DNA from: Acetobacter aceti NBRC 14818
Lineage (GTDB): Bacteria > Pseudomonadota > Alphaproteobacteria > Acetobacterales > Acetobacteraceae
Assembly (NCBI RefSeq): GCF_000193495.2
Contig: NZ_AP023410.1
Span: forward strand, 2,046,001 to 2,110,000
DNA: 64,000 bases
Direction of reading: 5' to 3'
Shown here: piece by piece, positions 55,293 to 64,000 of the stretch
Layout: each line of letters begins with the position of its first letter
Numbering within the stretch: position 1 is the first letter of the stretch
Program-made: the position numbers and the translations under genes
Notes under the pieces: model-generated
The model's input: only the letters and a program-made list of their open reading frames with translations
Database searches by the model: none
Told to the model about the DNA's origin: nothing

Positions 55293-56243
55293 ATGATGAT
55301 CAGAAATCTGCTTTACATCTCACTCCTTGGCGGTCTTTGCCTCATGGGCCGCTCCGCCATCGCTGCGCCAGAATCCCACGATCCGATCAAAATCACACTC
55401 AACGACTGGACGGGTGAACTGATAACTGCGCACATCATGGGCGATATTCTGAAAAAAGCTGGATACAACATTGACTATGTACCAGCCGATTACCTCGCCC
55501 AGTTCAGCGGCATGGAAAATGGTGACCTCACTGTCGCCCCCGAAGTCTGGGCTACGACAGCGCAGGAAGCTCTTCAGGCCGCGGTAAAAACCGGCAAAGT
55601 GGAAGATCTGGGTTCCTCCGGAATGCAGGCCCGTGAAGAGTGGTGGTTTCCGGAATACATGAAGGAAAAATGCCCGGGCCTGCCCAACTGGGAAGCCCTC
55701 AAAAAGTGTGGCGAGGTTTTCAGCACCCCAGAAACCGATCCCAAGGGGCGCTATCTCGGTGGTCCTTCGACCTGGGGCGGCCATGACGAGGAACGCATTG
55801 AGGCGCTCGATCTCCCGTTTGAGGTCGTACATGCGGGTACGGACGCCGCGCTCTTCGCCGAGCTTAAAAGCGCCTATGAACGCAAGGCCCCCATCATTCT
55901 GTGGATCTACACACCGCATTGGGTGCCCATCAAATACAAAGGGGAGTTTGTCGAATTCCCCCGTTACGAGCCGGGCTGTTACGAAGACCCCAGCTGGGGA
56001 ATCAACAAGGACGCCAAGTACGACTGTGGCAAGCCTTATGGTCCCATCTGGAAAGCTGTCTGGTCAGGCATGAAGGACAAGTGGCCGGGTGCCTACGCCA
56101 TTATCAAGAATTACAAATTCGATAACAAAACCATGGGTGAACTTGATGCCCGCGTGGACCTCAACGGCGAGAAAGTCGAGGACGTGGCTCAGGACTGGGT
56201 AAACAAGCACGAAGACGTGTGGAAAGCCTGGCTCAGCAAGTAA
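55293..56243 (+). CDS. tmoX: TMAO/betaine ABC transporter substrate-binding protein
   Basis: This periplasmic binding protein of the OpuAC group has 316 residues from the ATG at 55293. The signal peptide ends near AIAAP (residue 25). Conserved aromatic residues of quaternary-amine binders are present (EVWATTAQE, EEWWFPEYM, ILWIYTPHWVP). It resembles TmoX, which binds TMAO with Trp residues. Placement beside tmm/tdm favours TMAO, but choline or betaine cannot be ruled out. Confidence 0.88.
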   Translation: MMIRNLLYISLLGGLCLMGRSAIAAPESHDPIKITLNDWTGELITAHIMGDILKKAGYNIDYVPADYLAQFSGMENGDLTVAPEVWATTAQEALQAAVKTGKVEDLGSSGMQAREEWWFPEYMKEKCPGLPNWEALKKCGEVFSTPETDPKGRYLGGPSTWGGHDEERIEALDLPFEVVHAGTDAALFAELKSAYERKAPIILWIYTPHWVPIKYKGEFVEFPRYEPGCYEDPSWGINKDAKYDCGKPYGPIWKAVWSGMKDKWPGAYAIIKNYKFDNKTMGELDARVDLNGEKVEDVAQDWVNKHEDVWKAWLSK

Positions 56244-56309
56244 CGCCTTTCCTCCGGCAGTACCACCGGGACTGCCGGAGGCATCCCTTTTCCGCAGAAG
56301 AGAGACCTG

Positions 56310-57347
56310 ATGCAGCATCCCGTACTGGCTTGCCGGAAAGTCAGCCGCCTCTATGGCGCACGTGCATCCGAATTCGTTACAGATGGCCATCTGACCACCG
56401 ACAATGTGCAGACGCTTCAGGAAGCCGGAATTACACCAGCGATCTTCAATGTCGATCTCGACATTGAACGAGGCAAGACCTTTGTCATCATGGGCCTGTC
56501 CGGGTCGGGGAAATCAACCCTCTTACGCTGCCTGGCCGGTCTCACGCCTCCTTCAGCCGGACAGATTCTCTTTGAAAGCAAGAATCTTTTCGAATTTTCT
56601 GAAGCTGATCTGATCCAGATCCATCGTCACCAGATGGGGATGGTCTTTCAGCATTTCGCGCTGTTGCCGCATCTTACGGTGCTCGGCAACGTCGCTTTTC
56701 CGCTGGAAATTCAGGGACGACCGCGCGCGGAACGTGAGGAAATCGCACAGCGGATGATCCGCTTGGTCGGGCTTGAAGGCCGTGAGCACCGTTTTCCCGC
56801 CCAGCTGTCAGGCGGCCAGCAGCAACGTGTCGGCATCGCCCGCTCTCTCGCCGGCGATCCAGACGTGTGGTTCCTTGATGAACCTTTCTCCGCCCTCGAT
56901 CCGCTGATCCGCCGCGAAATGCAGGCCGAAGTCATGCGTCTTCAGGGCATGCTGAAAAAAACCATTGTCTTCATCACGCATGATTTCGAAGAAGCTGTAC
57001 GCGTTGCGGATCGTATCGCCATCATGAAAGACGGACAGGTCGAACAGATCGGCACAGCGGAGGAACTGCTTGTCAGCCCCGCCACAGATTACGTGCGGGC
57101 CTTCACGCGGGATGCGCCACGCGCCCATATTCTCACTGCCAGATCCATTATGACAACGCCTCCTTCCGCTGGCCCCTTTGGCGGCGAGGTCAACGCGACA
57201 GATCGGGTCATCTCCTTTGCACGCGAGCTTGATGCCTCATCCCTTCCGCTGGCTGTCATTGAAAACAATGAAGTCATTGGCGCCATCGACCGGGCCATGC
57301 TGCTCGACATCCTCATCGGCCCCGAGGCACAGGCTGTCGGCGCATGA
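56310..57347 (+). CDS. tmoW: TMAO/betaine ABC transporter ATPase
   Basis: This 345-residue nucleotide-binding subunit has Walker A GLSGSGKST near 70-78, Q-loop MVFQHFALLPH, signature LSGGQQQRVG, Walker B VWFLDEPFSALD, and switch His in ITHDFEEA. A C-terminal regulatory tail of about 80 residues includes an IENNEVIGAIDRAMLL motif like that of OpuAA-type CBS domains. It has an N-terminal stretch of about 40 residues before the nucleotide fold. It overlaps the permease gene by ATGA. Confidence 0.9.
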   Translation: MQHPVLACRKVSRLYGARASEFVTDGHLTTDNVQTLQEAGITPAIFNVDLDIERGKTFVIMGLSGSGKSTLLRCLAGLTPPSAGQILFESKNLFEFSEADLIQIHRHQMGMVFQHFALLPHLTVLGNVAFPLEIQGRPRAEREEIAQRMIRLVGLEGREHRFPAQLSGGQQQRVGIARSLAGDPDVWFLDEPFSALDPLIRREMQAEVMRLQGMLKKTIVFITHDFEEAVRVADRIAIMKDGQVEQIGTAEELLVSPATDYVRAFTRDAPRAHILTARSIMTTPPSAGPFGGEVNATDRVISFARELDASSLPLAVIENNEVIGAIDRAMLLDILIGPEAQAVGA

Positions 57348-59332
57348 AGAAAGCGTCTGCTCTCCCTGTCGGTGTCGTTTTCGGCAAACCGGTCAATCTG
57401 CGCCACCTGCCGTGGCTGATCATCGTCATTCTGAGCTTCATTCTGGCCGAACTGCCGCGCACCATGTTTCCACGCTGGGTGCAGAAATATCCACCCGGAT
57501 GGCGTCTGCCGCTGGCGGACTGGATTTCCGGCTTCATGCACTGGCTGACAGTGGATGCGCATCTGGGACCACTGACCGTGTCCGGCTTCACCCGCGCACT
57601 CTCGTTTCTCCTTGATCTGCCGCTGCAACTGGCCTCCATGGTGCTGGCGACCGGTGTCCTGAAAGGTCAGGGGTCTGAGGCCGTAATGCTGTTTCCCCCC
57701 GTGCCGTGGTTCGCCCTGATCATAGCGGTCGCAGCCCTGTCATGGATGCTGCGCGGATGGCGTCTCGCCGTCGGCATGACGATCGGTTTTCTCTATCTCG
57801 CAGTCTTCGGGCAATGGACCAGCGCCATGGTCACACTCGCCTCCGTGCTGGTGGCGGCCCTGCTGAGCGCTGCGGGCGGTCTCGCACTCGGGCTTCTGTG
57901 CGTCCGTTCGGCCACCTTTGGTCGCATTCTTTCTCCATTGCTCGACGTGGCGCAAACGATGCCCGTCTTCGCTTATCTCCTGCCGATGCTGATCCTCTTC
58001 GGTTTCGGTCCCGTCTCCGCCATGATCGCCACCGTGATCTACGCCATCCCGCCGATGGTCCGTGTCACGGTGGTCGCCATTCAGGGCGTGCCTGACGAGT
58101 TACGTTCACTTGGCAGCATGACAGGCTGCACCCGTCGCCAGATGACATGGCGTATCCTGCTGCCAACAGCGCTTCCCGGACTGATGGTGGGTGTCAATCA
58201 GGTGATCATGCTTTCACTGAACGTCGTGATCATTGCCTCAATGATTGGTGCCGGTGGTCTGGGCTGGGACGTTCTTGGTGCTCTCCGTCGCCTCGATATC
58301 GGTGGCGGGCTGGAAGCCGGGCTGGCGATCACGGTTCTGGCCGTCATGCTTGACCGCTTCGCGCAGGCGCTCGTGCCGGACGCACGCCGCAGCGGTCCGA
58401 ACGGTTCATGGTCTCCTCGACTGGTTGCGGGAGCCCTTGCACTGGCGGGACTGCTGTGGATCGCTGCCGCCATCTGGCCAGCCATCGCCCATTATCCTGA
58501 CAGCGCACGCCTCTCGACCGGCCCGTTCTGGAATGATCTGGTCTCCTGGATCAATATCCACTTTCACGATCCGCTCGATGTGATCAAGACCTTCATGCTG
58601 TTGCACGTCCTCATGCCGGTGAAGCGCTTCATGCTCGCCCTACCCTGGCCATGGGTTGTGGCGGTCGTAACACTGGCCGGACTATGGATGGGGGGCATTC
58701 GTCTCGCCCTGACCGTGGGTCTCATGTGCGGTTTCATGGCTGTCGTGGGACTGTGGCAACCGGCGATGATCACACTCTATCTCTGCGGTGTATCGGTCAT
58801 GATCGCCATGCTGCTCGGGGTGCCGCTGGGAGTCCTTGCCACACAGCGTCCCTGGCTGATGAAAAGCGTGGAGGTGTTCATCGACACGCTCCAGACACTC
58901 CCCGCCTTCGTCTATCTCATCCCCATTGTCATGCTGTTTCGTGTCGGCGATTTTACAGCGATGATCGGTATCGTGCTCTACGCCATCGCTCCCGCCATCC
59001 GCTACACGGCGCACGGGATCAGTCAGGTGCCGGCTTCCCTTATCGAAGCCGGGATCATGACCGGCTGCACACGCGGGCAGATTCTCCGACGCATCCGCCT
59101 GCCCTATGCCCTTCCCGACATGCTTCTGGGCCTGAACCAGACGATCCTTCTGGCGCTTTCGATGCTGGTCATCACAGCGCTTGTCGGCACACGCGATCTC
59201 GGACAGGTCACTTACGCCGCCCTTTCCAAGGCGGATGTTGGACAGGGAGTTGTGGCAGGCCTGTGCGTGGCGTTTATCGGCATGATTTCCGACCGTTTCA
59301 TCAGACAGTCGATCCGACAGCCCGGCTCATAA
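57344..59332 (+). CDS. tmoV: TMAO/betaine ABC permease, tandem fused
   Basis: This 662-residue permease contains two complete BPD domains in tandem, each with an EAA-like loop: MTGCTRRQMTWRILLPTALP in the first and MTGCTRGQILRRIRLPYALP in the second. This matches the double-length TmoV permease, where one gene supplies both halves of the channel. There are about 12-14 membrane segments in all. It overlaps tmoW (ATGA). The next gene, eutA, lies about 180 bp downstream on the same strand. Confidence 0.9.
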   Translation: MKKASALPVGVVFGKPVNLRHLPWLIIVILSFILAELPRTMFPRWVQKYPPGWRLPLADWISGFMHWLTVDAHLGPLTVSGFTRALSFLLDLPLQLASMVLATGVLKGQGSEAVMLFPPVPWFALIIAVAALSWMLRGWRLAVGMTIGFLYLAVFGQWTSAMVTLASVLVAALLSAAGGLALGLLCVRSATFGRILSPLLDVAQTMPVFAYLLPMLILFGFGPVSAMIATVIYAIPPMVRVTVVAIQGVPDELRSLGSMTGCTRRQMTWRILLPTALPGLMVGVNQVIMLSLNVVIIASMIGAGGLGWDVLGALRRLDIGGGLEAGLAITVLAVMLDRFAQALVPDARRSGPNGSWSPRLVAGALALAGLLWIAAAIWPAIAHYPDSARLSTGPFWNDLVSWINIHFHDPLDVIKTFMLLHVLMPVKRFMLALPWPWVVAVVTLAGLWMGGIRLALTVGLMCGFMAVVGLWQPAMITLYLCGVSVMIAMLLGVPLGVLATQRPWLMKSVEVFIDTLQTLPAFVYLIPIVMLFRVGDFTAMIGIVLYAIAPAIRYTAHGISQVPASLIEAGIMTGCTRGQILRRIRLPYALPDMLLGLNQTILLALSMLVITALVGTRDLGQVTYAALSKADVGQGVVAGLCVAFIGMISDRFIRQSIRQPGS

Positions 59333-59510
59333 GACCTTCTGAAAAAATGATCTTTACACCTGCTTTTTCCGCCCCCCGTTACAGGAAGACGAAAAGGCGG
59401 AAGAATATTGAATATATTATAATCATCATGAATATCACGATGAATTTTCATTGCAGAACAATAATGATGATTCTATTGTTTCCGCCACTGACAGGTGCAG
59501 GGGCCAGAGC

Positions 59511-60938
59511 ATGACCTTGGCCGGAGACACAGTCCTTCTCGCAGGCTTCGATTTCGGTTCGACAACCAGTCGGGCGATGGCCGCGCACGCGCGTCTCTCC
59601 CTGAATTGCGTCACCGGTCGCATGGAATTTACCCAACCTGAACTCTGCTACCGTTCGGAAGCCTGTTTCACTCCTTTTCGGGACGATCAACAACTCGACA
59701 TCGAAGCAATCGGCGCATTGCTCGACAGCTGGCTGGATGCCATCACGCCTGATCGTGACAGCATCTTTTCCGGCGGCGCGATCGTTACAGGACTCGCTGC
59801 ACGACAGGACAACGCCACCGCCCTGACAGAAGCCGTGGAATCCCGCATTGGCGCAGCCGTTGTCGCCACGGCGCGCGACCCCATGCTGGAATCCTGGCTC
59901 GCCTTCATGGGTGGATGCGCCGAACTGTCGCGGCACCACACCAATACCGGCGTGCTCAATCTCGATATCGGCGGCGGCACAACCAATGCAGCGCTTGGCA
60001 TGAACGGACAGGTTATGGCGGCGGGCTGTCACTCTATCGGCGCCCGCCACTTCCAGTTCGGCGGCGACGGCACCACACTCATCTCACTCTCGCCCTTTGG
60101 AAAAGCCCTGTGCGATCACCTCGGTTTATCGCTGGTGCCGGGCGATACTGTTTCCGGGCAGGATATCGAGCGTATCACGCACTGGTATGTCCGGGCGCTG
60201 GAAGACATCGCCCAGGGATCACGCGCCAGTTTCAGCAGCGCCTGCGGAGCGCTCCACGAAGACTGTCCGTTCACCCCGTCCCTACCCTCTTCCACCCTGC
60301 TGACCTTTTCCGGCGGCGTCGGCGAAATGATTTACGCCACCCTGAACGGACAGGATCTGCCGCCACGCGCCCTTTATGGCGATCTCGGGGTCGATCTGGC
60401 GCGGGAGATCATGGCGTCTCCCCTTCTTTCCCGCGATCTGCATCAGGCCGTTCCGGCCAATCAGGGACGGGCCACCGTTTACGGCCTGACCATGCACAGC
60501 ACCGACATCTCAGGCGCGACGGTCTTTCACTCCGATAAGATTGGCCTGCCACTACGGGATCTCCCGATCCTCGGCACGTTCGACATGCAGACCCCTGTCA
60601 GTCGGCTGAACAACCTTCTCACTATCGCCCGCAGACATCCTGCCGGCGTGTGCCTGCGACTGGCCAGCGACACGCCCCCGGATCTCGCAACCATCCGCGC
60701 GACAGGAGAGCACATAGCGACCGCGCTGGAAGAAGCCCGCCTGCCGCCCGAACTCCCGCTGATCATCCTGACCGATCACAATATCGGCCACACGCTGGGC
60801 AGTTATATCACCCGCTGGGGCACGCTGCCCGTCAACCTGATGGTCCTTGATGAAGTGCCGGTCCGTGACGCCCGTTTCGTACGCATCGGGCTGCCGCACA
60901 ACATCGTCTTTCCCGTTTCTTTCTACGGCATGAGCTGA
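59511..60938 (+). CDS. eutA: Ethanolamine ammonia-lyase reactivase EutA
   Basis: EutA is the ATP-dependent factor that restores ethanolamine ammonia-lyase after loss of its adenosylcobalamin. From the ATG at 59511 (GCAGGGG ribosome site) it has 475 residues. It has an actin/Hsp70-like fold with LLAGFDFGSTTSRAM at the N-terminus, a second phosphate loop LDIGGGTTNA, and LTFSGGVGEMIY. It precedes the lyase gene by 26 bp, so the two are co-expressed. Confidence 0.93.
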   Translation: MTLAGDTVLLAGFDFGSTTSRAMAAHARLSLNCVTGRMEFTQPELCYRSEACFTPFRDDQQLDIEAIGALLDSWLDAITPDRDSIFSGGAIVTGLAARQDNATALTEAVESRIGAAVVATARDPMLESWLAFMGGCAELSRHHTNTGVLNLDIGGGTTNAALGMNGQVMAAGCHSIGARHFQFGGDGTTLISLSPFGKALCDHLGLSLVPGDTVSGQDIERITHWYVRALEDIAQGSRASFSSACGALHEDCPFTPSLPSSTLLTFSGGVGEMIYATLNGQDLPPRALYGDLGVDLAREIMASPLLSRDLHQAVPANQGRATVYGLTMHSTDISGATVFHSDKIGLPLRDLPILGTFDMQTPVSRLNNLLTIARRHPAGVCLRLASDTPPDLATIRATGEHIATALEEARLPPELPLIILTDHNIGHTLGSYITRWGTLPVNLMVLDEVPVRDARFVRIGLPHNIVFPVSFYGMS

Positions 60939-60964
60939 CCGAACCGATAATGGAGAATGCTCCC

Positions 60965-63178
60965 ATGGCTCATCTGACTTCTCTCGCGGACATTGTGGTG
61001 CCAGCACCCCTTCCCGATGAGGACTACGCAATCAGTCTCATGGATCGCGCCTTCACCTTTCATGGACTGAAAGCGCTTCTGGGCGCGGCTGACGTCTCCA
61101 AGGCCGGTGATCGCATGGCCGCCCTGACTGCGGCGGATGAAATGACCCGGGAGGCCGCCCGCGCCATCCTCTCCGATCTGACGCTGCAACACATCTATGA
61201 CCACCCACTCACCACCGCCGATGGACGCATAGATTCCATCATGCGGGTGAATTATGACATTGATCGGGAGGCGTTCGAAACCATCGCCTCGCTGACAGTC
61301 GGCGAGCTGAAGGATCTGCTGCTCCGGGCTCCTGCCGCCGAAGTGCGCCGTCTGGGGCGAGGTCTTACCGGAGTGATGGCGGCGGCTCTCGCCAAGCTGA
61401 TGGATGTGCACGAACTGATTCTCGTGGCGCGCAAGGCCAAGCGTTCGGCGCGGGCCCGCACTCTGGTCGGTGCGCAGGGCACCCTGTCCTCACGGCTTCA
61501 GCCCAATCATCCGACCGACGATCTCTCCTGCGTGTCCGCGCTTGTCTACACGGGCCTCTCCATGGGATCGGGTGACGCGCTGCTGGGCATCAATCCCTCC
61601 ATCGACACCGTCGAGAACGTGACGGCGCTGCTGACCCATCTCGACCGCCTCCGTCGTGAGACCGGAGCGCCGACCCAGATCTGCGTTCTGGCACACATGA
61701 AAACCCAGATGGCCAGTCTGCAGGACGGCGCGCCTGTGGAAATCCTGTTCCAGAGTCTGGCAGGCACCGAACGTACCCTGACGGACGAGTTCGATGTAAC
61801 CGTCGATCTTCTCGATGAGGCCTATCATCTGATGGCCACACAGGGACCGCTTCGTGAAACGGCAAGCCAGTTCATGTATTTCGAAACGGGACAGGGCAGT
61901 GAACTGACCTACGCCAAGCATGAAGGCATGGACATGACCACCTGCGAGGCGCTGTGTTACGGCCTCGCCCGCCGGTATGACCCTTTCATGGTCAACAATG
62001 TGACCGGCTTCATCGGCCCGGAGACCCATCTCGATAATGTCGAGATGATCCTTTCAAATTTACAGGATCACTTCATGGGCAAACTGATGGGGCTGCCAAT
62101 GGGTATGGCTCCCTGTTACACCATGCATTCCGACATCACGATCGAAGGCCATCAGATCGCCACCGAACTGTTGGCGGCTGCCGGAGCGAACTACTTCATG
62201 GACGTGTTTCTGACAGTCGATCGCATGCTCGCCTATTTCGACACATCCGGTCACGATGACCAGACGCTTCGTGAAATTCACAATGCGCGACCAGCGGCGG
62301 AATATCTCGCATGGGCGAAAACGCGCGGCATCTTCACGGAGACGGAAGACGGCACAATCGAGCGTGGACCGAACTGGGGCAATCCCCGTATCTTCTGCGG
62401 CTCGAAGCCCGAATTTGACCGTCTCTTGGAGCGAATCCCCGCTGCTTACGGCTTTGAGTCCGCCGGCCCACGACCTGCCAATCATGTCTCCCGCGAGATT
62501 CGCGCCAATCTCGCCATAGGGCGGCAGGCCATCGCCGCCGAACTTGACGAGGCGCGCCTGCCTGATCTGACATTCCGGCGACTGAAAACCCGCGCATCCG
62601 ACAAACAGACCCATCTCGGCAATCCCGATATCGGCGCTTACCTCGATGAAGAATGCATCGCCAGCCTCGCTCCGGAAGGCATGGACGTGCAGGTTGTCGT
62701 CTCCGACGGGCTGAGCGCCGAGGCCATTCATCACAACATTCCCGATCTTCTGCCCATATTGCTGGATGGTCTGCGTGCGCACGGTCTGTCTGTCGGACAA
62801 CCCATTCTTCTGCCTTTCGGCCGGGTCAAGGTCGCGGAAGCCGTTGGTGAACTGCTCCAGCCAAAACTCGTCATCAGCCTGATTGGAGAGCGACCGGGTG
62901 GAGACGCCCGGGCCTCCCGCAGCATGTCGGCCTATTTCGCCTACCGGCTTGCCGATGAAGAGTCGCTTGCGAAAGCGCGCGCCTATAGCGGCAACAGTGA
63001 GATGGGCTATGAATATTCCGTCATCTCGAACATCTATGATGGTGGTCTTCCGCCTCTGGAGGCCGGAAGTGTAATCGCCGAAAAGGCTGTGCGGATCCTG
63101 AAGGCTTGCGCCGCTGGCAATCGTCTGGAAACAATGAAGGCTTCGGCACCACGCGAACCCATCCTGTCTGAAGCGTGA
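60965..63178 (+). CDS. eutBC: Ethanolamine ammonia-lyase, EutB-EutC fusion
   Basis: This adenosylcobalamin enzyme turns ethanolamine into acetaldehyde and ammonia. The one frame (737 residues from ATG 60965, with GGAG 10 nt upstream) holds the large subunit (about 1-465, with SMGSGDALLGINPS and MDVFLTVDRM) and the small subunit (about 525-720, with LGNPDIGAYLDEE, VVSDGLSAEAI, ERPGGDARASRSMSAYF and the final SNIYDGGLPPLEAG). The two are normally separate genes. The linker at about 465-525 is charged. No microcompartment genes are seen. Confidence 0.93.
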   Translation: MAHLTSLADIVVPAPLPDEDYAISLMDRAFTFHGLKALLGAADVSKAGDRMAALTAADEMTREAARAILSDLTLQHIYDHPLTTADGRIDSIMRVNYDIDREAFETIASLTVGELKDLLLRAPAAEVRRLGRGLTGVMAAALAKLMDVHELILVARKAKRSARARTLVGAQGTLSSRLQPNHPTDDLSCVSALVYTGLSMGSGDALLGINPSIDTVENVTALLTHLDRLRRETGAPTQICVLAHMKTQMASLQDGAPVEILFQSLAGTERTLTDEFDVTVDLLDEAYHLMATQGPLRETASQFMYFETGQGSELTYAKHEGMDMTTCEALCYGLARRYDPFMVNNVTGFIGPETHLDNVEMILSNLQDHFMGKLMGLPMGMAPCYTMHSDITIEGHQIATELLAAAGANYFMDVFLTVDRMLAYFDTSGHDDQTLREIHNARPAAEYLAWAKTRGIFTETEDGTIERGPNWGNPRIFCGSKPEFDRLLERIPAAYGFESAGPRPANHVSREIRANLAIGRQAIAAELDEARLPDLTFRRLKTRASDKQTHLGNPDIGAYLDEECIASLAPEGMDVQVVVSDGLSAEAIHHNIPDLLPILLDGLRAHGLSVGQPILLPFGRVKVAEAVGELLQPKLVISLIGERPGGDARASRSMSAYFAYRLADEESLAKARAYSGNSEMGYEYSVISNIYDGGLPPLEAGSVIAEKAVRILKACAAGNRLETMKASAPREPILSEA

Positions 63179-63214
63179 TCGATCCTCTGATGGCCGATAA
63201 AAGGAGGAGGCGTT

Positions 63215-64000
63215 ATGGAAACACCCTTGGAAAACACTCGAGAATGTGTAGCGCTTCCTGAAAGATGGCTGGCCGCCACTGGTGATGTCGCAGCCCGGAT
63301 CGGACAACCGGACTTCCATACACAGATGCTCGGCCTGTTGGCTTCGCTTATTCCCAATCAGGCCGCATGGATCATCGCCTATGCGCCAGGCGTCCTGCCG
63401 AACGTCCTTCACACCAATGATGTCGCATCCAGCGCGACGACCGATTATAATTCCACTTTCCGGTGCTTTGACCCTTTCTGGCATCTGTGGCGCCGCCAGA
63501 CACAGGCCTCGGCCGTCACTCTTTCCACCCTTGATTCATCCATAAAGCCTGATGAATACACCAGAATCTTTCAGAAAAAACATGAGTTTTCCGATGAACT
63601 CGGACTTCTTCTTCCGGTACAGAACAATGCCTGTGTGATGCTTTTTCTCCAGAAAGGAGAAAATCTTTTCACAAGTGACGAGCTGCACCTCGCCCACCTT
63701 GTCCAGCCGCTTTTCAACGGCCTCCACCGCGCTCATGTCGCGCAGACTCTTCGCCACTTCAGCACCAGCGACATTCGTGAAGACAGCAGTTCGACATGTG
63801 GTTCACTGGTGCTCGACCGGCACGGTAACCGTCTGTACGGCAATGCCGCCTGGCAGGAAGCCGAGAAACAGCACGGTCCTATCCTGCTCCACGCCATTTA
63901 CAAACTTCTGGGCACGGTCGGTCAAACCTGTCACATGGAGCCGGAACGATTTATCCTACGCCTTGTGACGCTTCCTGAAGACTGCATGCTTGCGCCGGGA
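63215..64000 (+). CDS. probable sensory regulator, 3' end outside window
   Basis: The frame opens at ATG 63215 (AAGGAGGAGG ribosome site) and stays open for 262 codons to the window end. It begins METPLENTRECVALPERW and contains an N-terminal sensor-like region (SLIPNQAAWIIAYAPG; ELGLLLPVQNNACVMLFLQ). A GAF/PAS-type sensor followed by a LuxR-type HTH is my guess, since the HTH would lie outside. It directly follows eutBC on the same strand, so it may control the amine genes. Confidence 0.7.
   Translation, partial: METPLENTRECVALPERWLAATGDVAARIGQPDFHTQMLGLLASLIPNQAAWIIAYAPGVLPNVLHTNDVASSATTDYNSTFRCFDPFWHLWRRQTQASAVTLSTLDSSIKPDEYTRIFQKKHEFSDELGLLLPVQNNACVMLFLQKGENLFTSDELHLAHLVQPLFNGLHRAHVAQTLRHFSTSDIREDSSSTCGSLVLDRHGNRLYGNAAWQEAEKQHGPILLHAIYKLLGTVGQTCHMEPERFILRLVTLPEDCMLAPG

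Noticed and set aside
1-64000. CRISPR arrays, cas genes or classical phage-defence genes
   Set aside because: No spaced direct-repeat arrays and no Cas, restriction or toxin-antitoxin proteins were recognised.

Overview
The window looks like the chromosome of an alphaproteobacterium, most probably an acetic acid bacterium (Acetobacteraceae). The evidence is the GC-rich coding style, an IS5/IS1031-type element, an alphaproteobacterial LexA box (GAAC-N7-GAAC), a petBC-mtnP arrangement, and short extragenic repeats of a kind I associate with this family. No taxonomic marker gene is present, so this is an inference.

Layout. (1) 1-16202 is the end of an integrative and conjugative element (ICE). 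It holds a c4-like structured RNA (16-147), traG/virD4, a ribbon-helix-helix gene, a trbBCDEJLFGI mating-pair operon, a convergent LysR gene, a small conserved gene, a decayed glutathione S-transferase gene, and a tyrosine integrase reading inward. The element ends in a 50-nt copy of the 3' part of tRNA-Gly(GCC) at 16153-16202, a classic att scar. The 5' half of the tRNA is absent. (2) 16203-46253 is core or flanking chromosome: LysR with two short-chain dehydrogenases; a COG0523 metal GTPase with a WD40 protein; an AsmA-like protein divergent from glnE; a PrxQ-type peroxiredoxin; a sugar porter; a TonB receptor behind a perfect Zur-like palindrome; lexA with its own LexA box; metC-sseA behind an XRE regulator whose 3' end is frameshifted; an AI-2E-type permease with an EEP-family protein; OmpW and FNR, each preceded by an FNR box; a papain-like protein; and mtnP with cytochrome c1 and cytochrome b (no Rieske gene next to them). 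(3) 46429-47282 is a damaged IS5-family element. (4) 47290-64000 is a methylated-amine/ethanolamine island: dimethylamine monooxygenase (three polypeptides), a GcvT-like protein, trimethylamine monooxygenase (tmm), TMAO demethylase (tdm), a TMAO-type ABC importer (tmoXWV), eutA, a fused eutB-eutC gene, and the start of a probable sensory regulator cut by the window end.

How the island could work. TmoXWV brings in TMAO. Tmm makes TMAO from trimethylamine. Tdm splits TMAO to dimethylamine and formaldehyde. The Dmm complex takes dimethylamine to methylamine. EutA/EutBC releases ammonia and acetaldehyde from ethanolamine. All are ways to obtain nitrogen (and C1/C2 units) from amine head groups. 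Methylamine-using genes (gmaS, mgs, mgd) are not in the window. The island abuts the IS element, and the neighbouring bc1 operon has no petA, so the junction looks rearranged.

Several regulatory sites can be read directly: FNR boxes, a Zur-like box, a LexA box, a LysR-type dyad, integrase-proximal operator repeats, an element shared by the traG and trbB leaders, and a hairpin that would hide the sseA Shine-Dalgarno.
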